From the NCBI GenBank assembly GCA_902803625.1, contig CADCQV010000294.1, forward strand, positions 1 to 36,574: 36,574 nt of DNA, in the 5' to 3' direction. Origin of the DNA: an uncultured Lachnospiraceae bacterium (lineage in GTDB: Bacteria; Bacillota; Clostridia; Lachnospirales; Lachnospiraceae). Below the pieces are notes generated by a model that saw only the letters and a program-made list of their open reading frames with translations, was not told the DNA's origin and did no database searches. Shown here piece after piece: positions 31,887-36,574 of the stretch; the stretch's first letter is position 1; the number at the start of each line of letters is the position of its first letter. A program made the translations under genes and the position numbers.

Positions 31887-31915
31887 ACTATAACACAATA
31901 AAGCCTTGCCGTAAA
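31887..31915 (-). promoter_or_regulatory. Probable promoter of the ior operon
   Basis: On the minus strand TTTACG (31910-31915) and TATAGT (31887-31892) are 17 bases apart. The -35 is a partial match. The predicted leader to iorA is about 160 bases and contains the possible leader ORF. Confidence 0.5.
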
Positions 31916-31959
31916 CGAACACAGGCTGTCAGCGCAGTTCACCCTTTAATTTTTGGCTT

Positions 31960-32038
31960 TGTCATCCTGAGCGAAGCAACAGGAAGGATCTTTATCAATC
32001 GAAAAGAAGATTCTTCGGGCTATGCCCTCAGAATGACA
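31960..32038. repeat. Inverted pair of TGTCAT(C/T)CTGAG repeats
   Basis: The left copy (31960-31991) starts TGTCATCCTGAGCGAAGC, then has an insertion before AGGATCT. The right copy (32008-32038), on the other strand, is a variant starting TGTCATTCTGAGGGC. The outer ends pair well (TGTCATcCTGAG with CTCAGaATGACA), so the 79-base unit can fold into one long hairpin, like a small MITE. It lies between the divergent ior and tRNA promoters. Confidence 0.75.
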
Positions 32039-32080
32039 AGAACGGAAATAAACGGCAAAAACGGGTCTGAAAAAAAGTAA

Positions 32081-32109
32081 TTGACACAGGAGAGGTGTTT
32101 GGCTATAAT
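32081..32109 (+). promoter_or_regulatory. Consensus promoter of the tRNA pair
   Basis: TTGACA (32081-32086) and TATAAT (32104-32109) are separated by exactly 17 bases, a perfect sigma-70-type promoter. It lies 42 bases upstream of tRNA-Pro and fits strong stable-RNA transcription. Confidence 0.92.
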
Positions 32110-32151
32110 ATCACTTGCGTCACGGTTTTGGAGTTCCGTGGATGCCCCGAA

Positions 32152-32226
<75 letters not shown>

Positions 32227-32254
32227 TCACTCTAATAAAGTCATATTTCATTTT

Positions 32255-32325
32255 GCAGGTGTAGTTCAATGGTAGAACACCAGCCTTCCAAGCTGGACAC
32301 GTGGGTTCGATTCCCATCACCTGCT
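32255..32325 (+). tRNA. tRNA-Gly (anticodon TCC)
   Basis: The acceptor stem GCAGGTG pairs with CACCTGC. The anticodon stem CCAGC/GCTGG holds the loop CTTCCAA, giving anticodon TCC. The T loop is TTCGATT. CCA is not encoded. It lies 28 bases after tRNA-Pro under the same promoter. A short T-run (TTCTTTTT) follows but without a clear stem. Confidence 0.95.
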
Positions 32326-32615
32326 TCTTTTTATGCCTTGATATTACTGCATTTCTAATTGTCCGTGTTGCATTTCGTGTTGCATAAATAAAAACAGACC
32401 CCAGGATTCCTCCTAAGGGTCTGCTCTATACTCTTTCCTTATAATCTAGTGTACTGACACATTCATCTTTGAACTTATGGCGCAGGATAAATTTTCATTC
32501 CGCAAGAAGCTCGAATGAGAGTTTCAAAAGGAGGTTATAGGGATTTCGGTTGAGTAAATCTATAAATTCTGTTCTTTCCACTTCTGTAATGTGTCTTTTT
32601 AAACCGGAACAGAGT
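32326..32615. other. Region downstream of tRNA-Gly; no clear gene
   Basis: It contains a 10-base direct repeat CGTGTTGCAT at 32364 and 32376, a hairpin at 32395-32423, and AT-rich sequence. On the minus strand the repeat lies in short frames ending at TAA or TAG near 32345-32360. These could be the 3' end of a lost integrase that targeted the tRNA gene, but nothing upstream supports that. No gene is annotated. Confidence 0.5.
32386..32423 (-). terminator. Hairpin with T-rich tail on the minus strand
   Basis: CAGACCC and GGGTCTG form a 7-base stem, with an inner AGGA/TCCT pair. Reading the minus strand, the stem is followed by TTTTTATTT, an intrinsic-terminator pattern. It could end the transcript of the ECF S-component gene about 190 bases upstream, or belong to a lost gene. 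Confidence 0.6.
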
Positions 32616-33143
32616 TCAAAACGTGATCCTCGGATTACTGGCGAGTTTTATGAGCTTTACCAGCGGGTTCAGAAGGAAAAAGGCCATGACAAAATTTCCG
32701 ACCGCATGAAAAACATCATATATTATTCCGGAGATCCAGCTTGTTAGCGCAAAGGTCATTCCGCCGGTGAGCGCTGATACAGGCAGGCAGAGCAGTCCGA
32801 ATGAAAGACCGAATGATCCGGACAGCAATCCCCATCCCAAAGGTGACTTCATTTTCCGGAAAACCATAGTTAATGCCACGAGGATCAGCCAAATATAGAA
32901 ATACATCAGGTTCCATATTCCCGGTCCCCAAATCAGTATTTCCAGGCCGACATAGAGATAAACAGCAATAAGCGCATTCCAGCCGAACACGAGGGTATAT
33001 GCTATGATAAGCAGGCTTACCGGTTCTATATTCGGTACTCCTGCCATGACCATTTTTAAGACAAATATCACTGCCGCAAGTATGGGCATCAGCACCATTT
33101 CATAGATTTTTTTGTTCTGCATATCTTTCGAAAACGGCAGCAT
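32616..33143 (-). CDS. ECF transporter S component, substrate unknown
   Basis: This 175-residue membrane protein has about five or six hydrophobic helices. The segment GVPNIEPVSLLIIAYTLVFGWNAL is typical of an unclassified Firmicutes S-component family. It would bind a vitamin-like or small organic substrate and work with the shared ECF module, which is absent here. No riboswitch is evident upstream, so the substrate cannot be guessed. ATG 33143 has AGGA about 11 bases upstream; ATG 33122, seven codons later, gives a more usual N terminus (MQNKKIYEMVL). It lies downstream of the sigma factor pair on the same strand but is separated by a short hairpin. Confidence 0.7.
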   Translation of the reverse strand: MLPFSKDMQNKKIYEMVLMPILAAVIFVLKMVMAGVPNIEPVSLLIIAYTLVFGWNALIAVYLYVGLEILIWGPGIWNLMYFYIWLILVALTMVFRKMKSPLGWGLLSGSFGLSFGLLCLPVSALTGGMTFALTSWISGIIYDVFHAVGNFVMAFFLLNPLVKLIKLASNPRITF

Positions 33144-33189
33144 AGAGTGTGATATCCTGATTCACCCTTTCGGATGGTAATGAAATATA

Positions 33190-33206
33190 CAAGATAATAA
33201 ATCTTG
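33190..33206 (-). terminator. Weak hairpin after the sigma-associated small gene
   Basis: CAAGAT and ATCTTG form a 6-base stem with a 5-base loop, followed on the minus strand by TATATTTC. The stem is AT-rich and the tail is imperfect, so termination would be partial at best. Confidence 0.3.
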
Positions 33207-33225
33207 AAGTGGCGGTATGCATGTA

Positions 33226-33507
33226 TCACATTACCGGTGGTTTATTTTTCCTGATCAGGGGATTCTCGCGTTCCATGGCACCGATACTTTCGGGCGCCTT
33301 CTCACGCTCCGAGTGTCTGGATCTGCTGATCTCCTTTCCGGAACCATTCTTCACATGGCTGTGATTCTTTATCCCTTCCTCTTCCATCAGCTTACTCAGG
33401 CTGGTTTTTTTAACCGGAAAAAGATCCTTCCCGAGCCTCAGCTTAAGGTCTGTCTCTTTGGAGAAATCGGCTTTTCTGAATATATTTTCTACTATCTTAA
33501 TATCCAT
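33226..33507 (-). CDS. Small basic protein following the sigma factor, function unknown
   Basis: This 93-residue, Lys/Arg-rich protein has no membrane segment. The N-terminal half (KIVENIFRKADFSKETDLKLRLGKDLF) resembles short proteins I recall beside ECF-type sigma genes in Lachnospiraceae. The C-terminal half is polar and probably disordered. AAGGA lies 6 bases before ATG 33507, supporting translation. It follows the sigma gene by 109 bases on the same strand. A role as an anti-sigma or accessory factor is inference only. It lacks the His/Cys zinc motif of ZAS anti-sigma factors and has no transmembrane helix. Confidence 0.6.
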   Translation of the reverse strand: MDIKIVENIFRKADFSKETDLKLRLGKDLFPVKKTSLSKLMEEEGIKNHSHVKNGSGKEISRSRHSEREKAPESIGAMERENPLIRKNKPPVM

Positions 33508-33616
33508 ATCTATCCTTGGCTTTCTGTATAATAGCTAACCTTTGGTCAGGTAATTTGTGCTTTCAACTATATATACAGATGAGAAAAAAAAATGAGCCCG
33601 TCTCCCTTTATGCCGG

Positions 33617-34147
33617 TCATAGAAAATCTGACAGATCACGGTCCCCGGCAAAGGACAGACACTTTGTCAGAGCCTTTTTTATCCGTTTACGGACCGCATT
33701 TTCCGTGATCCCATAGAAAGCTGCTATTTCAGAAACCTGCATATCAAGGCCGTAGCGCAGAGACAGAAGCTCTCTCGTATCATCATCGACAAGAGAGAGA
33801 AGCCTTGCAGCCTCCTTATTCGCAGGCTCCCTAAAAACATCGTACTCATCCTCAAACACAAGGCTTGACTGAACCGCTTCCTCATCATAGGGAGCGGAAA
33901 GCCTCACGCTGCTGCTCATTAGATGGTTTGTGGTCAGATTTCTCGCAATGGTACAGAGCCAGGTTCTTATACCTGCCTTTTTTTCATCATAGGAATCATA
34001 GTGAGTAAGTGCATTAAGAAAGGTCTGGCTGCATAGATCCTCAGCCGTTTCCTTGTGAACAACCCGCATGTAGATATAATTGTAAATGTAAGAGAAATTC
34101 TCGTTATATACCTCTTCGAAATCCCTGCTGACGTCAGCCAAAAACAC
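33617..34147 (-). CDS. ECF-type RNA polymerase sigma factor
   Basis: This 176-residue sigma-70-family protein has region 2 (FSYIYNYIYMRVVHKETAEDLCSQTFLNALTHYDSYDEKKAGIRTWLCTIARNL) and region 4 (LLSLRYGLDMQVSEIAAFYGITENAVRKRIKKAL), joined by an acidic linker. It would direct polymerase to a small regulon; the target promoters are unknown. The start is GTG 34147, which overlaps the GGGGG ribosome site. TTG 34141 has a better 8-base spacing and may be the true start. The next gene downstream is the small basic protein at 33226-33507. Confidence 0.9.
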   Translation of the reverse strand: MFLADVSRDFEEVYNENFSYIYNYIYMRVVHKETAEDLCSQTFLNALTHYDSYDEKKAGIRTWLCTIARNLTTNHLMSSSVRLSAPYDEEAVQSSLVFEDEYDVFREPANKEAARLLSLVDDDTRELLSLRYGLDMQVSEIAAFYGITENAVRKRIKKALTKCLSFAGDRDLSDFL

Positions 34148-34266
34148 ACCCCCGAAAATACTGTCTACAGTCTTCTTACTTTACCACAGCATGATTCTCA
34201 GAAATGTCATAAAAGTGTCATGGATTTGGTCTTTTCCGCTTATTTTCAGGCCATTCCCTCCTGTGA

Positions 34267-35478
34267 TCAGGAAAAAACGTATTTTGAAAGCCTTTCAAAG
34301 GCCTCCTGAAGAAGGCTTTCCGGAAGGGCTGCATTTATCCGGAGAGCATCCTGCCAGGCAAAGGCACGGCCGTCCTGGTATTTTACTCCTACGTCCCAGC
34401 CCGCCCTAATGATATCATCAAGTGTCTGACCCCTGCTTTTCAGAAAGGCACTGCAGTCCATAAAGAGCATATATGTAGCTTGCGGCATGGAAACACTGCA
34501 GCCTTCAAAATTGTCATTGATAAATTCCACGGCGTAGCGGCAGTTTCTTTCGAGTACCTTCAGGAGTGCGGTAAGCCACTCGCGGCCCTCATCCTCATAA
34601 GCACCGATTAAGGCATGCATGGAAAGCACGTTCATTTCGTTATACTGTGTCCTTTCCGCGTGCCGGCATATTCTTTCCCTTAAAAGCGGATTGAAGATAA
34701 TATGGTAGCTGCCGATAAGGCCGGCCAGATTAAAGGTTTTTGAGGGGGCATAGAGGCTTACCGTCCGCATTTTCGAATCCTCGTTTATCATGGAGGTCGG
34801 GATGTGCTTATGTCCGTCGAAAACAATATCCGACCAGATCTCATCACTGATAACGGTGCAGTCATTGTCACGGAATATCTCCATGGCCCGTTCCAGCTCC
34901 CATCTTTCCCAGACCCTCCCGCTTGGATTATGCGGGGAACAGAGGATCACCAGCCGGACCCAGTTGGCCTTCAGCTTTTTCTCCATATCCACATAGTCCA
35001 TCCGCCAGACTCCGTTTTCATCCTTTTTCAGAGGACTTAAAACGGCTTCGCGTCCGGTGCTTTTCAGATCAGATAAGAATCCGAGGTAAGCCGGGCTGTG
35101 AAGCAGCACCGCATCACCGGGCTCGGTAAGGGTATTTAGGCAAGTCATGATACAGCCATGGACTCCGTTTTCATAGCCAATAACCTCAGGCGTAAGACCT
35201 TTATAGCCGTGCAGCTCTGTCTGCCAGCGTATGATACTGTCATAGTATTTATCTGACGGAAGGAAGTATCCGTACAGCGGATGGCTGATCCTGTTTTCCA
35301 GAGCCCTGGTTACTGAAGGACTGGTTTCAAAATTCATATCGGCGACCCACATAGGGATCTCACTGAAACCGGGCTTTGCAGCCTCAGGTGACACACCCCA
35401 GAGCTTTTTTCCTATTCCGTCATAGGCTGCACAATCCCTGCCGCGCCTGTCTATTATCTTATCAAAATCATATTTCAT
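34267..35478 (-). CDS. MalY/PatB-family PLP-dependent cystathionine beta-lyase or aminotransferase
   Basis: This fold-type I PLP enzyme of 403 residues most resembles the MalY/PatB group. These split cystathionine or cysteine to pyruvate, ammonia and a thiol. Landmarks are PMWVADMNFETSPSV near the start, ILCSPHNPSGRVW, VISDEIWSDIVFDGHKHIP, and YAPSKTFNLAGL, whose Lys would bind PLP. The C terminus has AFAWQDALRINAALPESLLQEAFERL. Aminotransferase activity cannot be excluded. It lies about 45 bases downstream of the STAS-kinase gene on the same strand. A ribosome site is not obvious before ATG 35478. Confidence 0.9.
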   Translation of the reverse strand: MKYDFDKIIDRRGRDCAAYDGIGKKLWGVSPEAAKPGFSEIPMWVADMNFETSPSVTRALENRISHPLYGYFLPSDKYYDSIIRWQTELHGYKGLTPEVIGYENGVHGCIMTCLNTLTEPGDAVLLHSPAYLGFLSDLKSTGREAVLSPLKKDENGVWRMDYVDMEKKLKANWVRLVILCSPHNPSGRVWERWELERAMEIFRDNDCTVISDEIWSDIVFDGHKHIPTSMINEDSKMRTVSLYAPSKTFNLAGLIGSYHIIFNPLLRERICRHAERTQYNEMNVLSMHALIGAYEDEGREWLTALLKVLERNCRYAVEFINDNFEGCSVSMPQATYMLFMDCSAFLKSRGQTLDDIIRAGWDVGVKYQDGRAFAWQDALRINAALPESLLQEAFERLSKYVFS

Positions 35479-35523
35479 CGGTAATGCTGACGCCTCCGTA
35501 TCTTGTTCCGTTACAAGGACGGA

Positions 35524-36574
35524 CTATGCTTCTATAAGCATGATGAGCTTCTGCTTCAGTATATAGTAGCGCTTAAGAAGCATCTTCATCTTCTCGATAT
35601 CCTCTTCCTTTCTTCCCTTCATATATGCCTTAAAGAAGCACTCCCAGAACTGCAGACAGTTCTCATAGCTCATTCTGAAGACACTGCTGCAGTACATAGG
35701 CTTTTCCTTTTCCATTTCAACAAGGGAGGCATAGAGAGCCTGAAGATCAAATATCGGATGTCCATGCGCTGCACCCGACATATCCATAAGCAGCATCTCA
35801 TCCCCGTTTACGATTACATTTAAGGGGTTGATATTTCCGTGTATGAATCCCTTGCTGTCAGGAATACCGTCTAAAAGCGCGGAAATATTGTACCGGTCAC
35901 TTTCAGACATCCTGCTGCCCGCGATATCAAGCCACTCTCTGTATCTGTCCTTGATATCCGGGAAATCCTCTACCTCTATCGAATGGACCTCATGGAGAAA
36001 ATCAGCAAATCTCTCTGCGTATTCCGGCAGCTTTTCAGGCTCCTTCTTCACCGCCGCCGCGAGAGTTGTGCTCCCTGCTGCCTCATAGATAATACCGTAT
36101 CCGTCTCCGACCGCTACAACATCATAGGGAATAAGGGTCGGAACTCCCTCCAGCATGGCGTCCTGGGCGGCATCCCTTTCCTTCCTGATCTCATTTAAGG
36201 AAACCCCCTTATTAAAGATCTTCACCATGCTGTCGTCCTTTTGTGGATAGATCCCTCCGTTAAGGCTCTTTATCTCGAGATCCATCCTCTCCAAAAAGAT
36301 GGTCCGCATCTTCTTTGTTATCTTGAAGTAGTGAAAAAATCCGGTAACCGAAAATATCTCAAACACATCATCCGACACATTTAAGATCTCGATTTCGGTC
36401 TTTTTCCTCTTTCTGACCTTTAATAAAACCCTTAAGCCGGCGCTGGAGATATACACGAGATCCCTGAAATCAAAGGAAACCGTACAGTCAGGATTCGCAT
36501 TAATAATATCGAAGATCTCCTTTTCTGTCTCATCGGCATTATTTGAATCTATCCTTCCCTCGGGAAAGATCCTA
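35524..36574 (-). CDS. STAS domain fused to an APH-type kinase-like domain (5' end outside the window)
   Basis: The reading frame stays open to the right edge, so the N terminus is missing; about 349 residues are visible. The first ~95 form a STAS domain, as in SpoIIAA anti-sigma antagonists: GRIDSNNADETEKEI, then FDFRDLVYISSAGLRVLL. The rest looks like an aminoglycoside phosphotransferase/choline kinase fold: MVKIFNKG, IIYEAAGSTTL, HGNINPLNVIV, and LLMDMSGAAHGHPIFDL. In this fold the catalytic motif is normally HGDxxxxN; here Asp is replaced by Asn (codon 35833-35835). The metal-binding Asp in LMDMSG remains. The protein may be a pseudokinase or altered kinase in a partner-switching pathway. 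Confidence 0.8.
   Translation of the reverse strand, partial: RIFPEGRIDSNNADETEKEIFDIINANPDCTVSFDFRDLVYISSAGLRVLLKVRKRKKTEIEILNVSDDVFEIFSVTGFFHYFKITKKMRTIFLERMDLEIKSLNGGIYPQKDDSMVKIFNKGVSLNEIRKERDAAQDAMLEGVPTLIPYDVVAVGDGYGIIYEAAGSTTLAAAVKKEPEKLPEYAERFADFLHEVHSIEVEDFPDIKDRYREWLDIAGSRMSESDRYNISALLDGIPDSKGFIHGNINPLNVIVNGDEMLLMDMSGAAHGHPIFDLQALYASLVEMEKEKPMYCSSVFRMSYENCLQFWECFFKAYMKGRKEEDIEKMKMLLKRYYILKQKLIMLIEA

Larger units (their letters stand above)
31721..32080. other. Intergenic region carrying the ior leader and a repeat pair
   Basis: No large gene is present. From left to right it holds the iorA ribosome site, two small hairpin-forming stretches (GCGTC/GACGC and CCGCT/AGCGG, 31757-31795), a possible leader ORF, the ior promoter, and an inverted pair of dispersed repeats. 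The tRNA promoter begins at 32081. Confidence 0.7.

Noticed and set aside
32477..32518. A short plus-strand frame MAQDKFSFRKKLE
   Set aside because: Thirteen codons with no ribosome site; nothing supports translation.
32550..32747. A 65-codon plus-strand frame starting TTG after a GGAGG
   Set aside because: The ribosome site is 15 bases away and two thirds of the frame is antisense to the ECF S-component gene. No homology recognised.

Overview
The window looks like core chromosome of an anaerobic Clostridia bacterium, most likely a Lachnospiraceae member. This is inferred from the gene types and moderate GC, not from a marker gene. Supporting signs are an oxygen-sensitive indolepyruvate:ferredoxin oxidoreductase, a full Feo ferrous-iron system, a ThiT vitamin transporter under a TPP riboswitch, an AmmeMemoRadiSam cluster, and frequent GTG/TTG starts with GGAGG-type ribosome sites. 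I see no prophage, intact insertion sequence or CRISPR array.

Layout. 1-4978 (+): end of a methionine ABC importer (metN tail, metI, metQ), then purC, a polytopic DUF6311-like membrane protein and an acidic lipoprotein, all tightly packed. 4986-5060: a tandem cluster of a dispersed TGTCATCCTGAG repeat between convergent genes. 5065-15231 (-): a co-directional run read as lipoprotein, orphan sugar-type solute-binding protein, ileS, glgP and an aconitase-family hydratase. The first lipoprotein is a paralogue of the one at 4136-4978. 15393-16364 (-): a solitary DNA methyltransferase. 16375-19577 (-): feoA2-feoA1-feoB and a 57-residue Cys-rich FeoB-associated peptide, behind a near-consensus promoter with a DtxR-like operator. 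The divergent neighbour (19772-20146, +) is a DtxR-family metalloregulator, followed by a MATE exporter and an HD-domain protein.

22254-25391 (-): MEMO-AMMECR1 fusion, its radical SAM partner, and a CapF-like protein that keeps the cupin domain but has lost the dehydrogenase catalytic segment; all three overlap end to end. 25415-26307 (-): thiT with TPP riboswitch and promoter. 26388-27422 (+): a DAHP synthase. 27534-31720 (-): iorA, iorB, an aryl/phenylacetate-CoA ligase and a tandem-ACT protein, a module for oxidising aromatic 2-oxoacids. It is preceded by a long leader with a putative 14-codon upstream ORF. 32081-32325 (+): tRNA-Pro and tRNA-Gly behind a consensus promoter. 32616-36574 (-): an ECF S component, a small protein following an ECF sigma factor, a MalY/PatB-type lyase, and an open-ended STAS-kinase fusion with an altered catalytic motif.

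The leads I consider most worth testing are the degenerate CapF/AmmeMemoRadiSam operon, the STAS-pseudokinase fusion, the iorA leader ORF, the regulator's mixed metal-ligand set with its operator, and the dispersed hairpin repeat family.
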